The translations under genes were made by a program, and so were the position numbers. This document shows positions 44,412 to 57,300 of a stretch of 64,000 bases of DNA, in pieces. The notes under the pieces were generated by a model that made no database searches, was not told where the DNA came from, and saw nothing but the letters and a program-made list of their open reading frames with translations. The first letter of the stretch is position 1. The number at the start of each line of letters is the position of its first letter. Location of the stretch: positions 26,548,046 to 26,612,045 of the forward strand of contig NC_088307.1 in the NCBI RefSeq assembly GCF_032854445.1, read 5' to 3'. This DNA comes from Liolophura sinensis (lineage: Eukaryota; Mollusca; Polyplacophora; Chitonida; Chitonidae).

Positions 44412-47400
44412 ATGGAGAAGCCTGTGGAAGTCCCGTGTGGACCGTCCGAGCCGCAGGAAAACCGTCCTCATCTTGGCTGGAGGGTGCACTTCCTGGAGCT
44501 GGTTGTCATCAGCTATTTCATTGGTTATGTGCTCAATTTCATGATGAGTGTTCAGTTTGTTTACGCAAGACTGGAATCCAATCTTCTGAGAGAGGGAAAC
44601 GTCACCCTGAACGGGACAGTCAAAAATAGTCACTGTGTCGCCACCATCGGAAACGACAGCGGTGCCCAGATTGTCGCCCGTGCGCAGAACATGGCCTCGT
44701 CTTGGCAGCTCTACCTTAGCCTGGTTGGGGGAATCCCCTCGGTGTTCGCCACGATTTTGTTAGGATCCTTATCCGATAGGATCGGCCGTAAAGTTCTTCT
44801 CCTTTTACCGGCTGTTGGTGCCGCTATTCGATCCGCAACATACTGCGCGGTAAGCTACTGGGGACTACCGTTGTATTGTTTGTTGATAGTACATGGTATC
44901 GAAGGATGCACTGGAAGCTTCGTGGCGACGCTCTTAGCGTCCTTCGCGTACACATCCGACATTACTGCTCGCGGGAAAAAGCGCTCTTTGCAGATCACAA
45001 TCATGGAGAGCATGCTAGGCATTGCTCTGGGAATTTCCAACTTAACCTTGGGATTCATGATTAAAGAATGGGGTTACACCGTACCGAACATTCCCGCTTT
45101 GGTAATGAATATCTCCGCAGGATTGGTCACCGTGTTTCTTTTACCGGAAACGAGGAAATCTGGTCCCTACAGCAAATCCCCATCCTTGGGAAAAGCATTC
45201 TACAGGGTGTTCCACTTCTACTTCTCAACCAAGAACGGTAATCCTCGGGACTGCTATCTGATTTCTATCGCTACATTCGCGATGGCGTCTTTGGCGTTCG
45301 TTGGTGCTAGCGGTGTGGAAACCTTGTACGTGTTAAACGAACCCTTTTGTTGGAACTCCGTTCAGATTGGATACTTTGCTACGACAAGGGCACTTTGTCA
45401 GGCCTTCGCAGCAGTCCTCATTGTCAAGCTCCTTCAATTCTGCCTGTCAGATGTGGGAATTGCTCTTGTTTCGGGAGCATGCAAAGTTGCATCGCTCCTC
45501 CTAGAAGGATTCGCCACGAAAGATGCCTACATGTATGTTGGTAAGTTGATGTCGAAGATTGCATGTAGAAACCGTGGTAAAAAATTCAAAACAGTTTAAA
45601 CTAAAATATAATTAAAGACGTATAGCATAGAGAGTAAATCCCAAGCACCGACCACAGGGTAATAGCTGGCACATGATCACACGTAACCCGGTGAAATACG
45701 GCCTCTTGTCAGTTAATATCAGTCAGGGGTTTATTCTACTTTTTCATATAAATACATAAAGAGTAGTAATTTACACGCCCCCAACACCATGGCTTTAGTA
45801 GAATTATGTAAAATTATTAAATGTCACAGGTCTAGAATTACTCAAAATGGTGTGGTGCCATCATATACAATCATACAATCACATTAAAGCCAAACTTTGA
45901 GATTCAACTCTCAGGCTTATTCTTTGTATTCATGGGTTTAAAACTTTTTAAAAACTTTTTTAAAAGGATTTTAAAACTTTGACCTAAGTTAAAAATCGCC
46001 AAAATTCTTCAGGGCTTTGCCGTAGTGGCTAGTTTCCCCTGGCCCTCCTGTTTCAACCACCTGCATGACCGCCATTCTAAAACTGAAAAGTGGTTATTGA
46101 GTATGACAGTACGGATTGTACCAATGTGCCTACATCTGGATTGTTTTGGGCATTTGTCATGTAAAGGTGGACATTTTGTGTAGTCATTCATCCACTATAA
46201 GAGTAAAGCGCTAACATGGTTCGTGCATAACAATATAATTTTCAGTGGCAGTGATCGGGATGTCTGGCATAGCAGTATTGGCAATGATTCGGTCGATTAT
46301 GTCGAAGATGACACCAAAGGACAAGTTAGGTAAGTTTTGTCGACCAATTGCATTCTCGCGAGAACACCTGTAGACGAGAATTAGACAGCCTTTGTACATA
46401 GAACGAGCCATTCGCGCATGAGTATTCGCCAAAAATTTTTGAAAGTCGCGAATAAAAATTCACAACCCTGTCTTCAAAGTACCCTTGAAAATTTCACGTG
46501 GAACACAAGGGAACTATATATCAGCGAATGAGAATGAATGTGATTTAGACGAACGGTAAATACAAAAGACCCGATCCTAAATGACCCAATGGTTGCACGT
46601 GATAGAGCGACCTTATACCGGTTGACAACAAATCCGACGGCAACAAAATGCAGTATGTATCTTACAGCTGATATCTCAGCATAAGCTAGACGAAGGCAGC
46701 AGAATTAGGTCTATTTTCAAATGTTTTATCAACCTCATGACAAAAGTGTTGTTTCTTCTTCTTGGAAGAACGATCCCGGAACCCCTCTCTCTGCTTCAAT
46801 TTAAGCAAAATTTAAAAAAAATAAATTCCGATTTGAGCAGTTATTTACGACCCCCTATTTGCTGAACATTGGAACTAAGCATCAAGACGTTGGCATCCGT
46901 ATGCATTCATCCACGCTTTCGACAAAAGTTTTGACATATCTCTTTAAGAGCAGTCGTTTCCTTCACTCGTTATCCTAATTGTTTTCGTACACAGCGAATA
47001 TTAAATTTCCCTGCTAAAAATTAGAAGTTGGCTTCTCATCAGCAAATCCATTCTTCAACAATGAGTTCGAAGATTTGAATCAAGCTCTCAATGCTTCAGC
47101 TAAGGCTTAAAAGTCAGAAGGTTTGTCAGATGATTGGTGCAGCTAGGGCGGTGGCTTCCCCGACAGAATAAACTTGCCTGACCTCGTACACTTGTCAGTG
47201 GAAACGGCATGGCCTTAAATATCGATGAAATGAAAACACTACCAAACCACATAAATCAGTCAAGTGTCTATACCGGTAACCAAAGAGGTGTTGATCAGTT
47301 TTTTTCAGTTCCACTTTCACTTTCGCTATATTGCAGGGGCGGTGTTTGCCAGTATCGCGTCAGTGGAGGCAGTCACTAACATGACTGCTAGTATAGCATT

Positions 47401-48618
47401 TGTGGCGATATATCAAGAGACCCTAACTTTCTACGACGGCACTGTGTTTTTCTGTATGGCGTTCGTCGTCAGCGTCAGTATGGTTCTTTATCTGTAAGTA
47501 TTAGCAGGACGTCTACATGCATGTATGCTGTGTTTATCAGTACCGGATGGAACTTCAGGCTCATTCCTCGTCTCTAATCTTTTAGGGTTTTCAGGGCTTG
47601 TACTTCAAAACGAAAGTGTTAATCGTAATGAATTGAAACGTAACACATGCTTTCATCCAGACAACACATCATGTTCGTGTTCCGAGCCAGTGCGACGATT
47701 TTAGACAAATATGGTGGCTTTCGGTTTTCCTGGTTTCTTGACATTTCTTGACTGTTCATCATATTGGACTGAAATTGGGTACACATAGCTTCACCATGTG
47801 AGTTACACATGAAATTCGAGGTTTCCGGCCATTTCATCTATTTTCATCCGCTTTGCAGGACTTTGAACGAAACGTTTGGGAATAACCGAGAAAAGTAATT
47901 TTTTTGAAAATATAAGCTCGAATTTTGGTTTTCAGCAAGATTATCGCCGATCTTGTTCTAATGTTGACTGGTGTTTTAGCCATTCGAATCTAAGATGACA
48001 TTATTGTATGCGAAAAAGACCTACTTCAAGGAGTGCTTGTTTGATTAAAAAGTACTGGAAGGTTTTTACAGGACGAAAATCCGTGGTGAAACACCACGCT
48101 TGGCCAAATGCATGGCGAACTCTTGACTAATCGCTCAGTCCTTAAATGGCGAAAGCCCCACCTTGGTGAAGGGTCTGGCAGTCGCAGCAGGACAGTGCTT
48201 TGAACCGTCCGTGCCAGTAAAGTGTTCTTACTGTATAAACTATTAATGTCGTTTTGTGAAAACACGTGATTCAATAGTGGGACATCGTATTTGTTGAAAA
48301 TCTCTTCGACATAAAACCAAAACCGACCTAGCAGTTGTTGGACTCGATCCTGGTTACCAGTTATGCTCGTATCATTTCACATTGATAGATTCTTTAGGTG
48401 AAAACAACAGTATTGCCTATGGCGTTGTTTTACCATTTTATGTAGGATCCGTTTGTGTGGTTTAATTCCGTTGTTTGTAATGTCCTTTTTCTCTTAATAG
48501 GATTCTTCATTACAAGTTGAAACGGCGGGAGGCGGCCCTGATGCAAGTACAGCAGGCCGTAATAGTCAACGAGGAGCGCAAACCTCTGCTAGGGAATCGG
48601 GAAACCGGCGGCTACTAA
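44412..48618 (+). CDS. SLC46-type major facilitator transporter, four exons
   Basis: Exons 44412-45540, 46246-46329, 47337-47493 and 48501-48618 join in phase with GT-AG introns and give 495 codons. The start is supported by an in-frame stop 24 bp upstream. The MFS motif A (GSLSDRIGRK) is at residues 118-127. LYVLNEPFCWNSVQIGYF at about 305-322 is characteristic of the SLC46 family (proton-coupled folate transporter SLC46A1, SLC46A3). A hydrophobic segment at about 28-50 is followed by a loop with three possible N-glycosylation sites (N63, N67, N81), as expected for the first luminal or extracellular loop. Exons 2-3 supply late membrane helices, and exon 4 a basic, then acidic, cytosolic tail ending ETGGY. 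Likely a proton-coupled importer of folate-like, muramyl-peptide or other organic anions at the plasma or lysosomal membrane; the substrate cannot be told. Intron 1 carries an R3 repeat. Confidence 0.85.
45615..45870 (+). repeat. R3 copy in SLC46 intron 1
   Basis: GTATAGCATAGAGAGTAAAT, CACACGTAACCCGGTGAAAT, TCAGTCAGGGGTTTATTCTA, ACACGCCCCCAACACCATGG and a terminal CACAGGTCTAGAATTACTCA. Confidence 0.8.
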
Positions 48619-49170
48619 CGGGACACGTCCACCTACTAACAGGATACGTCCAGATACTAACGGGAAACGTCCAGATACTTACATGAAACGTCCAGATACT
48701 AACGTGAAGCGTCCGGATACTAACGGCTTGCGTCCAGATACCCACGACAATCGTTCGGGTACTAACAAGCCACCCTGGATATGACTAATAACAGCGACAG
48801 ACCCCCAGTTAATGAAACAAGACCGGCTACCAGCAGAAAACGTCCGGCTACTAACGCAAAGCGGCCGGTTACTAGCTGGAAACATCCGGCTGCAAACAGG
48901 AAACGTCCGGTAATGATTTCTAACGTGAATTGCCCGGCCAATAGCCCGATACGTCCGCCTACAAACGGAACACCCTCAGGTACTAATGGAAAATGTGGAG
49001 TGCTGCTAACAGGACCCTACCGGGTATTAACGGGAAACGCCAGGCTAGTAACGAAACAAGTCTGGTTAAGGTTACTAACGGAAGAAGCCCTGCTCCTAAC
49101 GAGAAACATCCGGCTACTAAAGGACTCTTGCGGATACTAACGGAAGACTCTCGGCTGCGGCTACTAGGCT
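48608..49170 (+). repeat. 21-bp minisatellite starting in the SLC46 last codons
   Basis: Units TACTAACGGGAAACGTCCRGA follow one another at exactly 21 bp from 48613 to about 48780, then continue in degenerate form to about 49170. The first unit contains the gene's Tyr codon and TAA stop. Each regular unit brings another TAA in the same frame. One other frame stays open (a 7-residue repeat such as NRKRPAT), which I take as array artefact. Confidence 0.85.
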
Positions 49171-49289
49171 TATAACGGAACGAGTCCGGCTGCCAACAGG
49201 AAACAACCGGGACATATTTCGGAAATTCGTCTTCTGACACACAACAAACGAGACTACACCTGAGACACTACCGGCCACAAAATGGGTGG

Positions 49290-49575
49290 GTGTTCAGGAC
49301 TCTTCCAGCCACTAGAGGGACCTCTACCCGAGACACGACTGGCTACAAAACGGACAACTGTCAAGCTTCTCCCAGCCACTAGAGGGACCTCTACCCGTGA
49401 AACTTTCGGCTACAAAATACACGACTGTCCAAGACCTCTACTCAGGACAGGTCCGGCTACAAATGGGACGATTGTTCGGAGATCTCCCAGCCACGAGAGG
49501 GACCTCTGCCCTAGACAGGCCCGGTTACAGATGGGACCACTGTCTTTGGACACTTCCAGCTTTTGCAAGGACCTC
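49290..49575 (+). repeat. About 65-70-bp tandem repeat, four units
   Basis: CCAGCCACTAGAGGGACCTC is seen three to four times, each followed by TACCCGAGACA-, a GGCTACAAA motif and a GACTGT/GATTGT motif. The last unit (after 49545) is partial. Confidence 0.8.
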
Positions 49576-50098
49576 TACTCGAAAGACGCCATGCCTATGC
49601 ACCAAATGTCACACCCAGTATACAAGAGGGTGAACATTTGAGAAGCTGCTTCAGGCGATTTTGTGATTAGTAGCACCACTCAAAAACCACATTCATGAAT
49701 TGTACAGGTCTATACAGATCCTGGCTCTGTTCGTTCAACATTATACCATATGTGTGGTGGACACCTTTTAGTCAATTGACCGATATTATTTTCGTGTTTG
49801 TATGTAAGACGCCATGTCTTGCGCGTGCTACTCGTCTTGCTTTTTCATATTGCCCTGTGAAAATGTTGCCAATGTATACTTCGTGTGTGTACTAAGACTA
49901 TACATGCACTTTAGAGCGGTGCTGCTGGCTGAAGTTTAGCATAATCTTTGCGACCGCGTGATACTGAGCTGGGACATTTCTGCTTTGTACCGTGAGGTAT
50001 ATGTAACTGCATAATGCCGTGCTGTGAAAGTTTCGCTGTGTAGAAATTAATTGTCACTTCATTCTTGTCAGTCACGCTTATAATTGTGACAGTTCTGT
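49576..50098. other. Intergenic
   Basis: No gene, and no clear polyadenylation signal that I can attach to the SLC46 gene. Confidence 0.4.
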
Positions 50099-50253
50099 AT
50101 TTATTTATTTATTTGATTGGTGCTTTACGCCGTACTCAGGAATATTTCACTTATACGACGGCGGCCAGCATTATGGTGGGTGGAAACCGGGCAGAGACCG
50201 GGGAAACCCACGACCATCCGCAGGTTGCTGAAAGACCTTCCCACATACGTCCG
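50099..50253 (-). repeat. SINE-A copy
   Basis: ATTTGATTGGTGCTTTACGC, GGCGGCCAGCATTATGGTGG and CATCCGCAGGTTGCTGAAAG, truncated before the head. Confidence 0.9.
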
Positions 50254-50366
50254 TCCTGTATAAAAAACGCGGTGACATAATATATCTATGGGTTACGTGA
50301 CATAAAGCTCACACACAAGTTCCATTGAAGATCTTCTATATTACTCTAGTATACTGAACGAAGCAA

Positions 50367-50463
50367 ATTTATTTATTTATTTGATTGGTATTTTACGCAG
50401 TAATCAAGAATATTTTTCTCTTATAACGACGGCCACCTGCATTCTGGTGGCAGAACACCAGGC
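50367..50463 (-). repeat. SINE-A tail fragment
   Basis: TTTATTTGATTGGTATTTTA, GCAGTAATCAAGAATATTTT and GCATTCTGGTGGCAGAACAC. Confidence 0.8.
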
Positions 50464-51508
50464 TATGACGCTACACTTGGCCAAAGAGCCCCAGAGCAAG
50501 TTGGTAAAGCATCGAAATATGTATTGTAACCATATTTAGGTTTGTTATTTTTTGTTGATAAAAAATACAATGTGCATGTACTCGTAGTTTCTGCATCAGT
50601 ATAATGAAGTGAATGTTGACCTCGTAGTAATATTCTTACGTTCCAAAATGGAAATTTTCCTTCTGAGGTGTAATTTCTGTAAAATTGCCACACATCTGTG
50701 ATCATTGTAATGTTTTATATACCAGCGGGCTTTGTCGCTTATGGATAGGCCAATGTCCACGTTCTTCACAGACGCAGCGACTGCTTGGCTGTGCTGTAGT
50801 GATATAGCTAGAGATGATAACACTGTATAGTATAGAATATTTCAGTGCCATGGAAGACGAAAACTACAGTGCCTAGATTAAACCACATGCCAAAGTCTCT
50901 CACCAAAATCTGACACAGATTTTTCACCCGGGAGAGCAATTTTATTTATTATTTATTTATTTGTTTACAGAGATACACACCATAGGGGTGAAATGGTGTT
51001 CACCTAAATATCGGCATGCGCAAGAGCTTAAGACGCGACAAAGCTGCTATTACGCAGTTGGTCCAAGGCGCTGGTGGTTATATGATTTTACGACTGACCA
51101 GCGCACACCTGACTCCAGTTCATTTCTTTAGCATACACGTGCGCTTAGAATCCGACGCAACAGTCGGCTTTGGTGCATTGTGTCACGTGTATGTCGCGCT
51201 TAACGTAAGAATGTGCAAATGGTCATGCTCCAATGACCGATTATTTTCACCAAGGCCCAGTCAGTGGTGACAGGGGAATCTACAGATCCCCTGCATGTCT
51301 AAGGCCGGTTTTAAATCCGCACCTCGTGAGTCTAAGGGATTGAAAGCTACGCACGTCCACTCAAGGTGTAATTATATGCCTTAATGTTTGAAGATAAATG
51401 ACAGATCCCTGCTGCCAATCAAAACAGTCAGGTCCACTGGAACCGACAGTCAAAATACATCAGTCAAGAGCGGGTCAAGCCTTACATTTAACGTTAATTC
51501 TTTGAGAT

Positions 51509-51755
51509 CTGTTTTACGCCTTTCTGGAAAATATTTCACTTATAAGACGGCCGCCGCCGGCCAGCATTATGGTGGGCGGAAACTGGGTAGAGGCTGGGGG
51601 AAACACACAACCATCAAAGTTTGCTGACAGACCTTCTCACCTACGGCTGGAGATGAAGCCAGCAAGAGCTGACCTTAAACTGACAGCGACGCATTGCTGG
51701 TCTCCCTGAGTGGTTGCTGAGACACCATATTAACCACTCCGTCACGGAGGCCCCA
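51509..51755 (-). repeat. SINE-A copy with head
   Basis: GTTTTACGCCTTTCTGGAAA, GGCCAGCATTATGGTGGGCG, CTTCTCACCTACGGCTGGAG and a head end ACTCCGTCACGGAGGCCCC. The region 50464-51508 has no recognised gene. Confidence 0.85.
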
Positions 51756-52329
51756 GTGTGATATAAATGTCAAAACAGTTAAGTAACATAAAACCACAGA
51801 TGTATACCATAAATGAGCGTATATTTCTCAGACATGTACATCTTAACAGAAACACTGGGATTGCCAACAATAAAAATATGTGATTATATAGTGCAGAACA
51901 AAGAGCATTTTATGATGTGAAAGAAAATTAGCGTGAACACCTACAGAATACATGCAGAATTGCATGACATAATGGAGGCAAGCTGCTTTGTATTTACTAA
52001 ATCATGTGACATTTTGAAGTCGAAAATACCTTAATTATTACATATATGCAGTAGAGATATTTTATCAACCTCAACATATCAATGTAGAGAAAAAAATTAT
52101 CCTATGGTCCACTTTCACGGAAGTGAAAGCAAAAATCTATCTGCAGTACTTTGAATGGGTTCGTACAATATTCATTAACTTCCAAGTCGGTCAATGCAGT
52201 ACTGCATCAATTTCCAACCTTTCCAATGCTATATTCTACATGGATCAATCTCCAAGGGGTTAACTTACAGGAAAAGACCTCCAAAAACAGAAGTAGGCAT
52301 CGCCTAATAGACCACTTAAAACTATGTGT

Positions 52330-52680
52330 AAATATACTTTTATTTATTTATTTTTAGATTTTTGTGAAGAGAGATAAAGGCATTCAAACATTTGAATTCT
52401 CAGGTGGGCTTTATGGAGTTTAGGAACTCTGACGTCACAGGAAATTTATCCAACTCTAATCATGACCCTGTGTGATGAAATGACTCTTTTTACCCATGAC
52501 TAAAAGACTACTGAAATGATGTTCACAAAAAATTTCTTGTGGTCAAATTCAGGAAAAAATGTGATGTCATATCAGAGTTCCTAGATACCGCCAGTATGGC
52601 TCATAAAGCCCACTATAGAATTGTAATACTTGAATGCCTGTCAACACTATTCAAAAAATCTAAAAAAAAAAAAAAAATGA
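52330..52680. mobile_element. Long inverted-repeat (MITE-like) element
   Basis: The left arm (from TTTTTAGATTTTTGTGAAGA through AGGCATTCAA and GTGGGCTTTATG to GGAACTCTGACGTCACAG, about 52350-52441) is repeated in reverse complement at about 52560-52672. The spacer contains CCATGAC and short AT sequence. There is no coding capacity. It lies about 1.7 kb beyond the SEC22B stop. Confidence 0.65.
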
Positions 52681-52794
52681 AAGTATGCATGTTTTTCAGT
52701 TGTCTGTGTGATGAACCTTACTTCATATGTTAGCTTTCTTTTACTTTTCATGCAACAATCTCTGAAAGGGGTAAATACAACCTCATGTATTGAC

Positions 52795-53270
52795 CTCAAA
52801 AGAAGTTAACACGAGAGTCTACTAACCTCCAAATGTTTTAATGCAAACGTCTATTAACTTCGAAAGGGATAAATACAACAATATATTAACTTCCTAAGTT
52901 AATGCAACAGTCTATTAACCCCAAAGGAATTAGTGTGATTATTTGTTAATCTCCAAAGGGGTTAATATATCAGTCTATTAACCTCCAAAGGTGTTAATGC
53001 AACAATCTAATAACCTCCAAAGGGTTTCTGCAATAATCTATCAACCTCTGAAGGGGACCATGCAATGTTCCATCAACCTCTTTTATTAGGGGCCAATACA
53101 ATAATCTATCAACCTTCAAAGCAGTTACAGCAAATAAGTACCGACCTCTTCCAGGATTTAATGGACTCTAGCATTAATACATCTGCAGGTTAATAGACTC
53201 TAGCATTAACACATCTGTAGGTTAATAGACTCTGGCATTAACACATCTGCAGGTTAATAAAATGATGTAC
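52795..53270. repeat. Two adjoining short tandem arrays
   Basis: 52795-53130 has about eight degenerate units of AATCTATTAACCTCCAAAGG plus GGTTAATGCAAC, about 38-40 bp each. 53155-53262 has three units of ATAGACTCTAGCATTAACAC plus ATCTGCAGGTTA, 32 bp each. Confidence 0.75.
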
Positions 53271-54395
53271 AATGATTTGTAGAAATACACAATCAAGGAG
53301 ATTGATAAATTAATCTACCAACCATCAAACGAACAAAATGACTAATCTATCAACCCCTACTAGTAATGTGTCTACTTCAACCTAAAACCTAGTAAGCAGA
53401 ATGAAAGCAGACGAAGCGGTTTGGACGCCACAATCAAGAATTTTACATCAAACTTTGATAGTACATGTTAACATATATACAAAACACATGTCAAACATTT
53501 AGATACACACATCACACATCATAAATACTGTATATTTATACAAATTTGAGAACAAGTCCTGCAGAGCAAATCTGGTAATGTTCCAGCCGCCATGCAACTA
53601 CTGCAAGCTTGAGAATGATCTGTTGTCAATTCCAAGTCATTTAGGACTGAAGTCAAACTTTTAAAAAATGTAAATATTTAATAGTAAATGACCTCAAACT
53701 GTGCCTACAAAATTGCTTTTTTATGATCAAAAAAGATCACAAAATATTACTTTTGACATTTGGTGCAGAAACCTATATTTTTCCAGTAGTTTGAATATCA
53801 TGTCACCCTCTAGACAACCCTCAAAACACAATACTTTCAGCACAGAATAACATACAAATGCCGCTGTATGCCTCAGTCTGTACAGCAACAGGAAGAAGTT
53901 TGGCTTTCTGTGTGACATCAACACTTCTATTCTTCCATTTATGCCATTGAAACAGTCGTGTAGAAGGAGTTACATACAATGTTTTAGGGAGACTAGATAT
54001 GCTGGATGACCCCTAATAGACAGTCTTATGGTGGATGACCCCTAATAGACAGTCCATTAGTACTGAAAGAGTGTTGCCAAAAGGTGTAATGTGCTGCAAC
54101 CCTTATAAAAGGGAGGCAACTCTTGCATTCAACTGTAAACCTTTGCATGTTAAATTCAAGATGACACAACAAAGAGCAAAACACTTATCTACATAGCCTG
54201 GCAGATTGCAAGCAGCTGAATTAAGTGAGTGTCTGTCCATACCGAAAAAAAAACTTCGTATGTTTCAACAGATTTGTGTGACATTTTGATGCGTCACAGT
54301 AATGAGCTTCTGCGATTGGTTCATCGCCAGATCCAACCATCCGATGAGAATGCCTGGAGAATACAAGACCAGTTTCTTTGAAATGTGCCACAACT

Positions 54396-57300
54396 TCAGA
54401 TCCACCAAAACCTCAAAAACAGCAATACGATGACGACGACAATTATAACAGCAGCTACTTTGGCGTACGATGAGCGCAAGTTCAAATATTTGGCATCTTT
54501 TCTGTACTTCTGTGACAGTGATGACAGATTACTGGCTTTTGTGTCCAATGCTGGAATAGAAAAAAACATAACGTATTGGTCACATTACATTGTTTTCTTA
54601 GTCTATTTATGTACATGTGTTTAAAAACAAACAAAGGAATTCTTTTCTTACACTTCACTGTGAAGTAGGCTACTACATCCCATCTAAGGTTTGCTCGGTA
54701 AAAATCCACTTTCACAAGTACCTGAAGGCGGTAAAATGGTACTTCTGATGTAAACAGATAAAAATAGTTAATCAACCGTCCCCCAAAAAAAGTCTAAAAG
54801 TTACCATATCAGTAGGCAGAATCAATCAGAAATCAGGAAAAATGTGTCACTTGAAAAAAGCTAAATGTTAGGTGAAATATAAGTTTATATAGGGAAATTG
54901 ACGAGCCAGTATCTCGCCCATAGGACACGCCCGTAGCAGACTTCCCTATACTCCAATATTATTTACCTACAATGTGCAATATATTACTTCTTTATTTGAT
55001 TGGTGCCTAGTGCCACACGATTGTCCACCTGCAATTTAATTGGTTTGGAGCCTATTGGCTGCAGCTAATCCAAGGCTTAAGCAGAACAAGTCAGAGCCCT
55101 AAGATGTATTTATCTGACTGGTCTTTTACGCTATACATAAGACTATTTCACTTATACAACAGTGGCCAGCATTATGTTGGGTGGAAGCTGAGCAGAGCCT
55201 GAGAAAAAACACATGGCCATCCACCGGTTGCTGACAGACCTTACAAGGTAAAGTTGGAAACGGAGAACCCTAAGAGGGTCAAAGTACTCATGTAATCTGT
55301 GGATATTGTAAACAGTCAAATTTGGAACTGCGAATCCACTGTGAACTGCACTCCACAGAAAATCTGTTGTCTCATTAAAAGCTAGCCTGGTTTGTGCTGT
55401 ATTTACAGGAATGATAAATTGACTCACTGCTGGAGTTTGAAGTTATACCCAAAAACATTTCATGGTTGAAGTGAACAGAAGTCTGTGGAATAAACCACTG
55501 TCCTTTTCCCAGCCACTGATACACTTTCCTACACATGGATTTCTAAGCCCAGGGCCAGCCCAATGTGTAAATGCATAAAATATTTTTTATATTGATGGGC
55601 AAGTGATCTGCAACAAGCTTCAAGCAAGACAACCCAAGAGGTCTTGGGAACACTGCTGACCATTTAACAGCAAAAAAGGCTCTTTGAGTAAAGTGGGGAC
55701 ACGGACTCAGGGTGAATTAGTCTAAGATATTAAAAAAGCAAGGCCAGTAACCAGGACTTGACCATATACTGTATTTAGCTGTGAATCATTAGGGTGCACC
55801 TGAGTCACATTACCTGAAATGGCCTCCCCTCTCTGTAAGACATCGTTTATATTCTGGACCATAATCCTCTGTACATCTTGGAGTTCTGTGTTTATATTGT
55901 TTAAGTTTTTACGTGCTCGTGAATCTATGTATGTCTTTCTGGCTTTCTGCATATAGGTATCTGAAACAAAAACATACACATATGTGTAACTGATACGGGG
56001 ATCAGGAATTGGCACATGTGCTGTCAGTTTCATACACATGTGTATTGACAAAGTTTTTGCATCTGTCCACTACATACATGTACAGGTACTCACACTTGAA
56101 TGTATGTAAGCGATACCATACTATTTAAAACTGTTTCAAAATTTGACTACTATTTATTTCATCTGAGTTTCATCCTCTGCTCAAGAATATTTCGCTCATA
56201 CGACAGCAGCTAGCAATATGGTGGGAAGAAACTGATCAGAGCCAAGGGTGAAACCCATTGTCCCACATACTATGACCAGAGAGGACAACAGCATCAGCTG
56301 GACTTGAACTCACAGACTGTATTGGTGAGAGGCTCATGGGCCAGTGCTGCGCTAGCTGTTTATCAACTCAGCCATGGAGGCCCCAGTCTTATTTAATTCT
56401 ACATGTACATGTACAATGCAAAGGCAACACATTACAATCACACTTCAAAGCTAAGTGAAAATTGGCTTTTAAAATATTGTCCTCACACATGCACGTGTAC
56501 ATGTAAATAGCACAAAGGTTTTGTATATAAACATTACAAAAAGAGCACCTGTACCTACACTCTGTACATGTAAGCACCTACAGTAGTTCAAGCTCTTCAC
56601 ACGTTTGCAACATGTTTATTCAAGCCTATTCTGAAGACCTGGCAATGAACACACTGATAAAATTATACTTTTTGGGAAGCAAGTTTTGTCTCCAAAATCA
56701 AATTAAAAATGTGCATAAATTGCTCCGAAAGTTGCTTTGTTATATGTGAATAGCTTGAGGAATTAGGGTAGTAAATGTTAGCTACATGCACCACACATGT
56801 AAATTAAAAAGGCTTTGAGTACAAGTAACTATAGCCACAGTTTTGTTATCATTGTTTTTTTTTCTTCCAACATTTGTTTTACCAAACTGGGTAACACTAA
56901 AAACACAACAACAACCACATGTACATGTATTCTACCAAATGGAGAATCTTGGACACCTGTCTAGCCCGCATTCAATCCCATGGTGCATAGCACCTACAAT
57001 AGGCGAAGGTATTGCTCTACAGTGTACATGTAGGTTTATTTATTTATTTATTTTTTTTTTATTGCTTACCAAATTCAATGAAACTGTAAGGTCTTGACAC
57101 AGTGTCTAACCTCTTGCCGTACTGAGAGGTGAACTCCTGCTGGAGGTCTTCCAGGTAAGAATAGGCTAAACGTTTGGAGAAGGACTTTTCACATAAGACT
57201 AAGAAACACACACCCCTTTCTATGATATAACTGCAACAAAGGCAAAAATATGCATATATGACAGTTTTTCTATACAAGGCTAAGAAACATACACACCTCT

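Noticed and set aside
45541-45599. Read-through end of SLC46 exon 1 (GKLMSK...)
   Set aside because: GTAAGT starts at 45541, and three further in-phase exons supply the remaining membrane helices and tail.
48781-49641. Frames with RKRPAT and similar repeats after the SLC46 gene
   Set aside because: They run through the 21-bp and 65-70-bp tandem arrays. Each 21-bp unit has stops in the gene's own frame, and no splice link to the gene was found.
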